Shown here: piece after piece, positions 12,501 through 24,636 of the stretch
How the letters are laid out: every line of letters starts with the position of its first letter
Position numbering within the stretch: the stretch's first letter is position 1
Notes under the pieces: generated by a model
Seen by the model: the letters and a program-made list of their open reading frames with translations, nothing else
Told to the model about the DNA's origin: nothing
Databases searched by the model: none
Program-made: the position numbers and the translations under genes
Source: Henricia sp. BOLD:AAB3569
Lineage: Eukaryota > Echinodermata > Asteroidea > Spinulosida > Echinasteridae
NCBI GenBank assembly: GCA_037783545.1
Contig: JBBELK010000680.1
Span: 1 to 64,000, forward strand
Length of the DNA stretch: 64,000 bases
Direction of reading: 5' to 3'

Positions 12501-13046
12501 TCGACCTCCAAATTTGCCGACGTTTGGACCACACTTTGACCAATTGCCGAGCAAACTGCGGTGCGTTAACGACAGTCCGAATGACTGAGCATGCGCACAA
12601 CTCAGGAGTACCCCAAAGAGGTGTGTACAGACAGCCACGGTTTGCGTGAGAGCAGTCAGGAAGCCTCAACCCAGTTTTTTCTAAACTTTGAAATTTCTCT
12701 GCCATTTCCCGGCGAAAGTCTGTCAATTTTGTATGACAAGCGCGCAATATAGAGAGTTTAGGGCATGCAAAATTTGAAGTTCGTCGGAACATTTTTCGAC
12801 CTCCAAATTTGCCGACGTTTGGACCACACTTTGACCAAATTGCCGAGCCAAACTGCGGTGCGTTAACGACAGTCCGAATGACTGAGCATGCGCACAACTC
12901 AGGAGTACCCCAAATAGGTGTGTACAGACAGCCACGGTTTGCGTGAGAGCAGTCAGGAAGCCTCAACCCAGTTTTTTCTAAACTTTGAAATTTCTCTGCC
13001 ATTTCCCGGCGAAAGTCTGTCATTTTTTATGACAAGTGCGCAATAT
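3562..13046 (+). repeat. Indel-rich stretch of the satellite array
   Basis: About 32 units that frequently lack single bases. Many losses fall in short homopolymers (T5, T6, AAA, CC or GG shortened by one), with a 2-bp loss at about 3730 and one 15-bp gain at 7839-7868. Together with the preceding units, the stretch from 286 to 13036 is 21 bp shorter than 43 x 297 despite that gain. Apparent frames are therefore short and broken. Substitution load does not look equally raised. Some odd variants are shared between units about four monomers apart (6548 with 7733; 7149 with 8349), which shows real duplication beneath the private deletions. Confidence 0.85.
7839..7868 (+). repeat. 15-bp tandem duplication inside a monomer
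   Basis: ACTGAGCATGCGCAC is present twice in direct succession (7839-7853 and 7854-7868) where every other monomer I compared has it once. It keeps the reading phase (15 bp). It is the largest insertion I found within any monomer of the window. It sits over the CTGAG-GCATGC motif, so this copy has three GCATGC sites instead of two. Confidence 0.9.
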
Positions 13047-13938
13047 AGAGAGTTTAGGGCATGCAAAATTTGAAGTTCGTCGGAACATTTTTCGACCTCC
13101 AAATTTGCCGACGTTTGGACCACACTTTGACCAAATTGCCGAGCCAAACTGCGGTGCGTTAACGACAGTCCGAATGACTGAGCATGCGCACAACTCAGGA
13201 GTACCCCAAAGAGGTGTGTACAGACAGCCACGGTTTGCGTGAGAGCAGTCAGGAAGCCTCAACCCAGTTTTTTCTAAACTTTGAAATTTCTCTGCCATTT
13301 CCCGGCGAAAGTCTGTCAATTTTTTATGACAAGTGCGCAATATAGAGAGTTTAGGGCATGCAAAATTTGAAGTTCGTCGGAACATTTTTCGACCTCCAAA
13401 TTTGCCGACGTTTGGACCACACTTTGACCAAATTGCCGAGCCAAACTGCGGTGCGTTAACGACAGTCCGAATGACTGAGCATGCGCACAACTCAGGAGTA
13501 CCCCAAAGAGGTGTGTACAGACAGCCACGGTTTGCGTGAGAGCAGTCAGGAAGCCTCAACCCAGTTTTTTCTAAACTTTGAAATTTCTCTGCCATTTCCC
13601 GGCGAAAGTCTGTCAATTTTTTATGACAAGTGCGCAATATAGAGAGTTTAGGGCATGCAAAATTTGAAGTTCGTCGGAACATTTTCCGACCTCCAAATTT
13701 GCCGACGTTTGGACCACACTTTGACCAAATTGCCGAGCCAAACTGCGGTGCGTTAACGACAGTCCGAATGACTGAGCATGCGCACAACTCAGGAGTACCC
13801 CAAAGAGGTGTGTACAGACAGCCACGGTTTGCGTGAGAGCAGTCAGGAAGCCTCAACCCAGTTTTTTTCTAAACTTTGAAATTTCTCTGCCATTTCCCGG
13901 CGAAAGTCTGTCAATTTTTTATGACAAGTGCGCAATAT
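13047..13938 (+). repeat. Near-consensus monomers following the indel-rich stretch
   Basis: Three units with almost no deviations, of 297, 297 and 298 bp. From here to the right end of the window, length variation is mostly a single extra T in one of the T-runs, unlike the frequent losses to the left. Confidence 0.85.
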
Positions 13939-15722
13939 AGAGAGTTTAGGGCATGCACAATTTGAAGTTCGTCGGAACATTTTTCGACCTCCAAATTTGC
14001 CGACGTTTGGACCACACTTTGACCAAATTGCCGAGCCAAACTGCGGTGCGTCAACGACAGTCCGAATGACTGAGCATGCGCACAACTCAGGAGTACCCCA
14101 AAGAGGTGTGTACAGACAGCCACGGTTTGCGTGAGAGCAGTCAGGAAGCCTCAACCCAGTTTTTTCTAAACTTTGAAATTTCTCTGCCATTTCCCGGCGA
14201 AAGTCTGTCAATTTTTTATGACAAGTGCGCAATATAGAGAGTTTAGGGCATGCAAAATTTTAAGTTCGTCGGAACATTTTTCGACCTCCAAATTTGCCGA
14301 CGTTTGGACCACACTTTGACCAAATTGCCGAGCCAAACTGCGGTGCGTTAACGACAGTCCGAATGACTGAGCATGCGCACAACTCAGGAGTACCCCAAAG
14401 AGGTGTGTACAGACAGCCACGGTTTGCGTGAGAGCAGTCAGGAAGCCTCAACCCAGTTTTTTTCAAACTTTGAAATTTCTCTGCCATTTCCCGGCGAAAG
14501 TCTGTCATTTTGTTATGACAAGTGCGCAATATAGAGAGTTTAGGGCATGCAAAATTTGAAGTTCGTCGGAACATTTTTCGACCTCCAAATTTGCCGACGT
14601 TTGGACCACACTTTGACCAAATTGCCGAGCCAAACTGCGGTGCGTTAACGACAGTCCGAATGACTGAGCATGCGCACAACTCAGGAGTACCCCAAAGAGG
14701 TGTGTACAGACAGCCACGGTTTGCGTGAGAGCAGTCAGGAAGCCTCAACCCAGTTTTTTTTCAAACTTTGAAATTTCTCTGCCATTTCCCGGCGAAAGTC
14801 TGTCAATTTTTTATGACAAGTGCGCAATATAGAGAGTTTAGGGCATGCACAATTTGAAGTTCGTCGGAACATTTTTCGACCTCCAAATTTGCCGACGTTT
14901 GGACCACACTTTGACCAAATTGCCGAGCCAAACTGCGGTGCGTCAACGACAGTCCGAATGACTGAGCATGCGCACAACTCAGGAGTACCCCAAAGAGGTG
15001 TGTACAGACAGCCACGGTTTGCGTGAGAGCAGTCAGGAAGCCTCAACCCAGTTTTTTCTAAACTTTGAAATTTCTCTGCCATTTCCCGGCGAAAGTCTGT
15101 CAATTTTTTATGACAAGTGCGCAATATAGAGAGTTTAGGGCATGCAAAATTTTAAGTTCGTCGGAACATTTTTCGACCTCCAAATTTGCCGACGTTTGGA
15201 CCACACTTTGACCAAATTGCCGAGCCAAACTGCGGTGCGTTAACGACAGTCCGAATGACTGAGCATGCGCACAACTCAGGAGTACCCCAAAGAGGTGTGT
15301 ACAGACAGCCACGGTTTGCGTGAGAGCAGTCAGGAAGCCTCAACCCAGTTTTTTTCAAACTTTGAAATTTCTCTGCCATTTCCCGGCGAAAGTCTGTCAT
15401 TTTGTTATGACAAGTGCGCAATATAGAGAGTTTAGGGCATGCAAAATTTGAAGTTCGTCGGAACATTTTTCGACCTCCAAATTTGCCGACGTTTGGACCA
15501 CACTTTGACCAAATTGCCGAGCCAAACTGCGGTGCGTTAACGACAGTCCGAATGACTGAGCATGCGCACAACTCAGGAGTACCCCAAAGAGGTGTGTACA
15601 GACAGCCACGGTTTGCGTGAGAGCAGTCAGGAAGCCTCAACCCAGTTTTTTTTCAAACTTTGAAATTTCTCTGCCATTTCCCGGCGAAAGTCTGTCAATT
15701 TTTTATGACAAGTGCGCAATAT
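13939..15722 (+). repeat. 892-bp trimer HOR, two tandem copies
   Basis: Copy 1 is 13939-14830 and copy 2 is 14831-15722. The first monomer of each carries A20C with T114C. The second carries G26T, a TTTTTTTCAAAC run and loss of an A in the CAATTT tract before a GTTATGAC end. The third is near-consensus. The two copies look identical apart from the boundaries, which implies a very recent duplication. Confidence 0.85.
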
Positions 15723-18396
15723 AGAGAGTTTAGGGCATGCAAAATTTGAAGTTCGTCGGAACATTTTTCGACCTCCAAATTTGCCGACGTTTGGACCACA
15801 CTTTGACCAAATTGCCGAGCCAAACTGCGGTGCGTTAACGACAGTCCGAATGACTGAGCATGCGCACAACTCAGGAGTACCCCAGAGAGGTGTGTACAGA
15901 CAGCCACGGTTTGCGTGAGAGCAGTCAGGAAGCCTCAACCCAGTTTTTTCTAAACTTTGAAATTTCTCTGCCATTTCCCGGCGAAAGTCTGTCAATTTTT
16001 TATGACAAGTGCGCAATATAGAGAGTTTAGGGCATGCAAAATTTGAAGTTCGTCGGAACATTTTTCGACCTCCAAATTTGCCGACGTTTGGACCACACTT
16101 TGACCAAATTGCCGAGCCAAACTGCGGTGCGTTAACGACAGTCCGAATGACTGAGCATGCGCACAACTCAGGAGTACCCCAAAGAGGTGTGTACAGACAG
16201 CCACGGTTTGCGTGAGAGCAGTCAGGAAGCCTCAACCCAGTTTTTTTCAAACTTTGAAATTTCTCTGCCATTTCCCGGCGAAAGTCTGTCAATTTTTTAT
16301 GACAAGTGCGCAATATAGAGAGTTTAGGGCATGCAAAATTTGAAGTTCGTCGGAACATTTTTCGACCTCCAAATTTGCCGACGTTTGGACCACACTTTGA
16401 CCAAATTGCCGAGCCAAACTGCGGTGCGTTAACGACAGTCCGAATGACTGAGCATGCGCACAACTCAGGAGTACCCCAAAGAGGTGTGTACAGACAGCCA
16501 CGGTTTGCGTGAGAGCAGTCAGGAAGCCTCAACCCAGTTTTTTCTAAACTTTGAAATTTCTCTGCCATTTCCCGGCGAAAGTCTGTCAATTTTTTATGAC
16601 AAGTGCGCAATATAGAGAGTTTAGGGCATGCAAAATTTGAAGTTCGTCGGAACATTTTTCGACCTCCAAATTTGCCGACGTTTGGACCACACTTTGACCA
16701 AATTGCCGAGCCAAACTGCGGTGCGTTAACGACAGTCCGAATGACTGAGCATGCGCACAACTCAGGAGTACCCCAAAGAGGTGTGTACAGACAGCCACGG
16801 TTTGCATGAGAGCAGTCAGGAAGCCTCAACCCAGTTTTTTTCAAACTTTGAAATTTCTCTGCCATTTCCCGGCGAAAGTCTGTCAATTTTTTATGACAAG
16901 TGCGCAATATAGAGAGTTTAGGGCATGCAAAATTTGAAGTTCGTCGGAACATTTTTCGACCTCCAAATTTGCCGACGTTTGGACCACACTTTGACCAAAT
17001 TGCCGAGCCAAACTGCGGTGCGTTAACGACAGTCCGAATGACTGAGCATGCGCACAACTCAGGAGTACCCCAAAGAGGTGTGTACAGACAGCCACGGTTT
17101 GCGTGAGAGCAGTCAGGAAGCCTCAACCCAGTTTTTTCTAAACTTTGAAATTTCTCTGCCATTTCCCGGCGAAAGTCTGTCAATTTTTTATGACAAGTGC
17201 GCAATATAGAGAGTTTAGGGCATGCAAAATTTGAAGTTCGTCGGAACATTTTTCGACCTCCAAATTTGCCGACGTTTGGACCACACTTTGACCAAATTGC
17301 CGAGCCAAACTGCGGTGCGTTAACGACAGTCCGAATGACTGAGCATGCGCACAACTCAGGAGTACCCCAAAGAGGTGTGTACAGACAGCAACGGTTTGCG
17401 TGAGAGCAGTCAGGAAGCCTCAACCCAGTTTTTTTCAAACTTTGAAATTTCTCTGCCATTTCCCGGCGAAAGTCTGTCAATTTTTTATGACAAGTGCGCA
17501 ATATAGAGAGTTTAGGGCATGCAAAATTTGAAGTTCGTCGGAACATTTTTCGACCTCCAAATTTGCCGACGTTTGGACCACACTTTGACCAAATTGCCGA
17601 GCCAAACTGCGGTGCGTTAACGACAGTCCGAATGACTGAGCATGCGCACAACTCAGGAGTACCCCAAAGAGGTGTGTACAGACAGCCACGGTTTGCGTGA
17701 GAGCAGTCAGGAAGCCTCAACCCAGTTTTTTCTAAACTTTGAAATTTCTCTGCCATTTCCCGGCGAAAGTCTGTCAATTTTTTATGACAAGTGCGCAATA
17801 TAGAGAGTTTAGGGCATGCAAAATTTGAAGTTCGTCGGAACATTTTTCGACCTCCAAATTTGCCGACGTTTGGACCACACTTTGACCAAATTGCCGAGCC
17901 AAACTGCGGTGCGTTAACGACAGTCCGAATGACTGAGCATGCGCACAACTCAGGAGTACCCCAAAGAGGTGTGTACAGACAGCAACGGTTTGCGTGAGAG
18001 CAGTCAGGAAGCCTCAACCCAGTTTTTTTCAAACTTTGAAATTTCTCTGCCATTTCCCGGCGAAAGTCTGTCAATTTTTTATGACAAGTGCGCAATATAG
18101 AGAGTTTAGGGCATGCAAAATTTGAAGTTCGTCGGAACATTTTTCGACCTCCAAATTTGCCGACGTTTGGACCACACTTTGACCAAATTGCCGAGCCAAA
18201 CTGCGGTGCGTTAACGACAGTCCGAATGACTGAGCATGCGCACAACTCAGGAGTACCCCAAAGAGGTGTGTACAGACAGCCACGGTTTGCGTGAGAGCAG
18301 TCAGGAAGCCTCAACCCAGTTTTTTTCTAAACTTTGAAATTTCTCTGCCATTTCCCGGCGAAAGTCTGTCAATTTTTTATGACAAGTGCGCAATAT
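15723..18396 (+). repeat. 594-bp dimer HOR, four tandem copies plus one monomer
   Basis: Monomers alternate between the normal end TTTTTTCTAAAC and the variant TTTTTTTCAAAC (near 16241, 16835, 17429 and 18023, each 594 bp apart). A second marker, GCAACGG in place of GCCACGG, is found in the units at 17208 and 17802, again 594 bp apart, so the last two dimers are the closest relatives. Every unit is 297 bp except the last, which has one extra T. Confidence 0.8.
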
Positions 18397-20179
18397 AGAG
18401 AGTTTAGGGCATGCGAAATTTGAAGTTCGTCGGAACATTTTTCGACCTCCAAATTTGCCGACGTTTGGACCACACTTTGACCAAATTGCCGAGCCAAACT
18501 GCGGTGCGTTATCGACAGACCGAATGACTGAGCATGCGCACAACTCAGGAGTACCCCAAAGAGGTGTGTACAGACAGCAACGGTTTGCGTGAGAGCAGTC
18601 AGGAAGCCTCAACCCAGTTTTTTCTAAACTTTGAAATTTCTCTGCCATTTCCCGGCGAAAGTCTGTCAATTTTTTATGACAAGTGCGCAATATAGAGAGT
18701 TTAGGGCATGCAAAATTTGAAGTTCGTCGGAACATTTTTCGACCTCCAAATTTGCCGACGTTTGGACCACACTTTGACCAAATTGCCGAGCCAAACTGCG
18801 GTGCGTTAACGACAGTCCGAATGACTGAGCATGCGCACAACTCAGGAGTACCCCAAAGAGGTGTGTACAGACAGCCACGGTTTGCGTGAGAGCAGTCAGG
18901 AAGCCTCAACCCAGTTTTTTTCAAACTTTGAAATTTCTCTGCCATTTCCCGGCGAAAGTCTGTCAATTTTTTATGACAAGTGCGCAATATAGAGAGTTTA
19001 GGGCATGCAAAATTTGAAGTTCGTCGGAACATTTTTCGACCTCCAAATTTGCCGACGTTTGGACCACACTTTGACCAAATTGCCGAGCCAAACTGCGGTG
19101 CGTTAACGACAGTCCGAATGACTGAGCATGCGCACAACTCAGGAGTACCCCAAAGAGGTGTGTACAGACAGCCACGGTTTGCGTGAGAGCAGTCAGGAAG
19201 CCTCAACCCAGTTTTTTCTAAACTTTGAAATTTCTCTGCCATTTCCCGGCGAAAGTCTGTCAATTTTGTATGACAAGTGCGCAATATAGAGAGTTTAGGG
19301 CATGCGAAATTTGAAGTTCGTCGGAACATTTTTCGACCTCCAAATTTGCCGACGTTTGGACCACACTTTGACCAAATTGCCGAGCCAAACTGCGGTGCGT
19401 TATCGACAGACCGAATGACTGAGCATGCGCACAACTCAGGAGTACCCCAAAGAGGTGTGTACAGACAGCCACGGTTTGCGTGAGAGCAGTCAGGAAGCCT
19501 CAACCCAGTTTTTTCTAAACTTTGAAATTTCTCTGCCATTTCCCGGCGAAAGTCTGTCAATTTTTTATGACAAGTGCGCAATATAGAGAGTTTAGGGCAT
19601 GCAAAATTTGAAGTTCGTCGGAACATTTTTCGACCTCCAAATTTGCCGACGTTTGGACCACACTTTGACCAAATTGCCGAGCCAAACTGCGGTGCGTTAA
19701 CGACAGTCCGAATGACTGAGCATGCGCACAACTCAGGAGTACCCCAAAGAGGTGTGTACAGACAGCCACGGTTTGCGTGAGAGCAGTCAGGAAGCCTCAA
19801 CCCAGTTTTTTCTAAACTTTGAAATTTCTCTGCCATTTCCCGGCGAAAGTCTGTCAATTTTTTATGACAAGTGCGCAATATAGAGAGTTTAGGGCATGCA
19901 AAATTTGAAGTTCGTCGGAACATTTTTCGACCTCCAAATTTGCCGACGTTTGGACCACACTTTGACCAAATTGCCGAGCCAAACTGCGGTGCGTTAACGA
20001 CAGTCCGAATGACTGAGCATGCGCACATCTCAGGAGTACCCCAAAGAGGTGTGTACAGACAGCCACGGTTTGCGTGAGAGCAGTCAGGAAGCCTCAACCC
20101 AGTTTTTTTCTAAACTTTGAAATTTCTCTGCCATTTCCCGGCGAAAGTCTGTCAATTTTGTATGACAAGTGCGCAATAT
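18397..20179 (+). repeat. Mixed monomers with the A19G/A116T/T123A haplotype
   Basis: Six units. Those starting at 18397 and 19288 carry A19G, A116T and T123A together and lie 891 bp apart. A third copy of the same haplotype lies far to the left in the unit starting at 12160. A116T removes the GTTAAC site. The GCAACGG marker of the preceding dimers recurs in the unit at 18397. The unit at 19882 carries A147T. Confidence 0.75.
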
Positions 20180-22556
20180 AGAGAGTTTAGGGCATGCAAA
20201 ATTTGAAGTTCGTCGGAACATTTTTCGACCTCCAAATTTGCCGACGTTTGGACCACACTTTGACCAAATTGCCTAGCCAAACTGCGGTGCGTTAACGACA
20301 GTCCGAATGACTGAGCATGCGCACAACTCAGGAGTACCCCAAAGAGGTGTGTACAGACAGCCACGGTTTGCGTGAGAGCAGTCAGGAGGCCTCAACCCAG
20401 TTTTTTCTAAACTTTGAAATTTCTCTGCCATTTCCCGGCGAAAGTCTGTCAATTTTTTATGACAAGTGCGCAATATAGAGAGTTTAGGGCATGCAAAATT
20501 TGAAGTTCGTCGGAACATTTTTCGACCTCCAAATTTGCCGACGTTTGGACCACACTTTGACCAAATTGCCGAGCCAAACTGCGGTGCGTTAACGACAGTC
20601 CGAATGACTGAGCATGCGCACAACTCAGGAGTACCCCAAAGAGGTGTGTACAGACAGCCACGGTTTGCGTGAGAGCAGTCAGGAAGCCTCAACCCAGTTT
20701 TTTCTAAACTTTGAAATTTCTCTGCCATTTCCCGGCGAAGGTCTGTCAATTTTTTATGACAAGTGCGCAATATAGAGAGTTTAGGGCATGCAAAATTTGA
20801 AGTTCGTCGGAACATTTTTCGACCTCCAAATTTGCCGACGTTTGGACCACACTTTGTCCAAATTGCCGAGCCAAACTGCGGTGCGTTAACGACAGTCCGA
20901 ATGACTGAGCATGCGCACAACTCGGGAGTACCCCAAAGAGGTGTGTACAGACAGCCACGGTTTGCGTGAGAGCAGTCAGGAAGCCTCAACCCAGTTTTTT
21001 CTAAACTTTGAAATTTCACTGCCATTTCCCGGCGAAAGTCTGTCAATGTTTTATGACAAGTGCGCAATATAGAGAGTTTAGGGCATGCAAAATTTGAAGT
21101 TCGTCGGAACATTTTTCGACCTCCCAATTTTCCGACGTTTGGACCACACTTTGACCAAATTGCCGAGCCAAACTGCGGTGCGTTAACGACAGTCCGAATG
21201 ACTGAGCATGCGCACAACTCGGGAGTACCCCAAAGAGGTGTGTACAGACAGCCACGGTTTGCGTGAGAGCAGTCAGGAAGCCTCAACCCAGTTTTTTTCT
21301 AAACTTTGAAATTTCTCTGCCATTTCCCGGCGAAAGTCTGTCAATTTTGTATGACAAGTGCGCAATATAGAGAGTTTAGGGCATGCAAAATTTGAAGTTC
21401 GTCGGAACATTTTTCGACCTCCAAATTTGCCGACGTTTGGACCACACTTTGACCAAATTGCCTAGCCAAACTGCGGTGCGTTAACGACAGTCCGAATGAC
21501 TGAGCATGCGCACAACTCAGGAGTACCCCAAAGAGGTGTGTACAGACAGCCACGGTTTGCGTGAGAGCAGTCAGGAGGCCTCAACCCAGTTTTTTCTAAA
21601 CTTTGAAATTTCTCTGCCATTTCCCGGCGAAAGTCTGTCAATTTTTTATGACAAGTGCGCAATATAGAGAGTTTAGGGCATGCAAAATTTGAAGTTCGTC
21701 GGAACATTTTTCGACCTCCAAATTTGCCGACGTTTGGACCACACTTTGACCAAATTGCCGAGCCAAACTGCGGTGCGTTAACGACAGTCCGAATGACTGA
21801 GCATGCGCACAACTCAGGAGTACCCCAAAGAGGTGTGTACAGACAGCCACGGTTTGCGTGAGAGCAGTCAGGAAGCCTCAACCCAGTTTTTTCTAAACTT
21901 TGAAATTTCTCTGCCATTTCCCGGCGAAGGTCTGTCAATTTTTTATGACAAGTGCGCAATATAGAGAGTTTAGGGCATGCAAAATTTGAAGTTCGTCGGA
22001 ACATTTTTCGACCTCCAAATTTGCCGACGTTTGGACCACACTTTGTCCAAATTGCCGAGCCAAACTGCGGTGCGTTAACGACAGTCCGAATGACTGAGCA
22101 TGCGCACAACTCGGGAGTACCCCAAAGAGGTGTGTACAGACAGCCACGGTTTGCGTGAGAGCAGTCAGGAAGCCTCAACCCAGTTTTTTCTAAACTTTGA
22201 AATTTCACTGCCATTTCCCGGCGAAAGTCTGTCAATGTTTTATGACAAGTGCGCAATATAGAGAGTTTAGGGCATGCACAATTTGAAGTTCGTCGGAACA
22301 TTTTTCGACCTCCCAATTTTCCGACGTTTGGACCACACTTTGACCAAATTGCCGAGCCAAACTGCGGTGCGTTAACGACAGTCCGAATGACTGAGCATGC
22401 GCACAACTCGGGAGTACCCCAAAGAGGTGTGTACAGACAGCCACGGTTTGCGTGAGAGCAGTCAGGAAGCCTCAACCCAGTTTTTTCTAAACTTTGAAAT
22501 TTCTCTGCCATTTCCCGGCGAAAGTCTGTCAATTTTTTATGACAAGTGCGCAATAT
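20180..22556 (+). repeat. 1189-bp tetramer HOR, two tandem copies
   Basis: Copies are 20180-21368 and 21369-22556. In order, the monomers carry: G95T with A209G; near-consensus with A264G; A84T, A151G, T245A and T275G; then A55C, G61T and A151G. The copies match except for an A20C in the last monomer of copy 2 and one T in a T-run. The A84T-type monomer recurs many times between 29 and 47 kb, so this tetramer looks like a source or relative of those HORs. Confidence 0.85.
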
Positions 22557-24636
22557 AGAGAGTTTAGGGCATGCAAAATTTGAAGTTCGTCGGAACATTT
22601 TTCGACCTCCAAATTTGCCGACGTTTGGACCACACTTTGTCCAAATTGCCGAGCCAAACTGCGGTGCGTTAACGACAGTCCGAATGACTGAGCATGCGCA
22701 CAACTCAGGAGTACCCCAAAGAGGTGTGTACAGACAGCCACGGTTTGCGTGAGAGCAGTCAGGAAGCCTCAACCCAGTTTTTTCTAAACTTTGAAATTTC
22801 TCTGCCATTTCCCGGCGAAAGTCTGTCAATTTTTTATGACAAGTGCGCAATATAGAGAGTTTAGGGCATGCAAAATTTGAAGTTCGTCGGAACATTTTTC
22901 GACCTCCAAATTTGCCGACGTTTGGACCACACTTTGACCAAATTGCCGAGCCAAACTGCGGTGCGTTAACGACAGTCCGAATGACTGAGCATGCGCACAA
23001 CTCAGGAGTACCCCAAAGAGGTGTGTACAGACAGCCACGGTTTGCGTGAGAGCAGTCAGGAAGCCTCAACCCAGTTTTTTCTAAACTTTGAAATTTCTCT
23101 GCCATTTCCCGGCGAAAGTCTGTCAATTTTTTATGACAAGTGCGCAATATAGAGAATTTAGGGCATGCAAAATTTGAAGTTCGTCGGAACATTTTTCGAC
23201 CTCCAAATTTGCCGACGTTTGGACCACACTTTGACCAAATTGCCGAGCCAAACTGCGGTGCGTTAACGACAGTCCGAATGACTGAGCATGCGCACAACTC
23301 AGGAGTACCCCAAAGAGGTGTGTACAGACAGCCACGGTTTGCGTGAGAGCAGTCAGGAAGCCTCAACCCAGTTTTTTCTAAACTTTGAAATTTCTCTGCC
23401 ATTTCCCGGCGAAAGTCTGTCAATTTTTTATGACAAGTGCGCAATATAGAGAGTTTAGGGCATGCCAAATTTGAAGTTCGTCGGAACATTTTTCGACCTC
23501 CAAATTTGCCGACGTTTAGACCACACTTTGACCAAATTGCCGAGCCAAACTGCGGTGCGTTAACGACAGTCCGAATGACTGAGCATGCGCACAACTCAGT
23601 TGTACCCCAAAGAGGTGTGTACAGACAGCCACGGTTTGCGTGAGAGCAGTCAGGAAGCCTCAACCCAGTTTTTTTCTAAACTTTGAAATTTCTCTGCCAT
23701 TTCCCGGCGAAAGTCTGTCAATTTTTTATGACAAGTGCGCAATATAGAGAGTTTAAGGCATGCAAAATTTGAAGTTCGTTGGAACATTTTTCGACCTCCA
23801 AATTTGCCGACGTTTGGACCACACTTTGACCAAATTGCCGAGCCAAACTGCGGTGCGTTAACGACAGTCCGAATGACTGAGCATGCGCACAACTCAGGAG
23901 TACCCCAAAGAGGTGTGTACAGACAGCCACGGTTTGCGTGAGAGCAGTCAGGAGGCCTCAACCCAGTTTTTTCTAAACTTTGAAATTTCTCTGCCATTTT
24001 CCGGCGAAAGTCTGTCAATTTTTTATGACAAGTGCGCAATATAGAGAGTTTAGGGCATGCAAAATTTGAAGTTCGTCGGAACATTTTTCGACCTCCAAAT
24101 TTGCCGACGTTTGGACCACACTTTGACCAAATTGCCGAGCCAAACTGCGGTGCGTTAACGACAGTCCGAATGACTGAGCATGCGCACAACTCAGGAGTAC
24201 CACAAAGAGGTGTGTACAGACAGCCACGGTTTGCGTGAGAGCAGTCAGGAAGCCTCAACCCAGTTTTTTCTAAACTTTGAAATTTCTCTGCCATTTCCCG
24301 GCGAAAGTCTGTCAATTTTTTATGACAAGTGCGCAATATAGAGAGTTTAGGGCATGCCAAATTTGAAGTTCGTCGGAACATTTTTCGACCTCCAAATTTG
24401 CCGACGTTTGGACCACACTTTGACCAAATTTCCGAGCCAAACTGCGGTGCGTTAACGACAGTCCGAATGACTGAGCATGCGCACAACTCAGGAGTACCCC
24501 AAAGAGGTGTGTACAGACAGCCACGGTTTGCGTGAGAGCAGTCAGGAAGCCTCAACCCAGTTTTTTCTAAACTTTGAAATTTCTCTGCCATTTCCCGGCG
24601 AAAGTCTGTCAATTTTTTATGACAAGTGCGCAATAT
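22557..24636 (+). repeat. Mixed monomers between HOR blocks
   Basis: Seven units without a clear period. Recognisable types are A84T at the left end, a unit at 23448 with A19C and a GTTTAGACC change, a C35T unit at 23746 with A209G and C255T, and an A19C unit at 24340. The unit at 23448 also has a local double change (CAGTTGTA in place of CAGGAGTA, near 23598). Its partner at 26124 shares A19C and the GTTTAGACC change but not this double change. Confidence 0.7.

Noticed and set aside
15627-18314. 895-codon repeat protein gene
   Set aside because: The frame is open only because the period is a multiple of three. Copies differ mainly by residue-changing variants, and neighbouring arrays of the same family are frameshifted.
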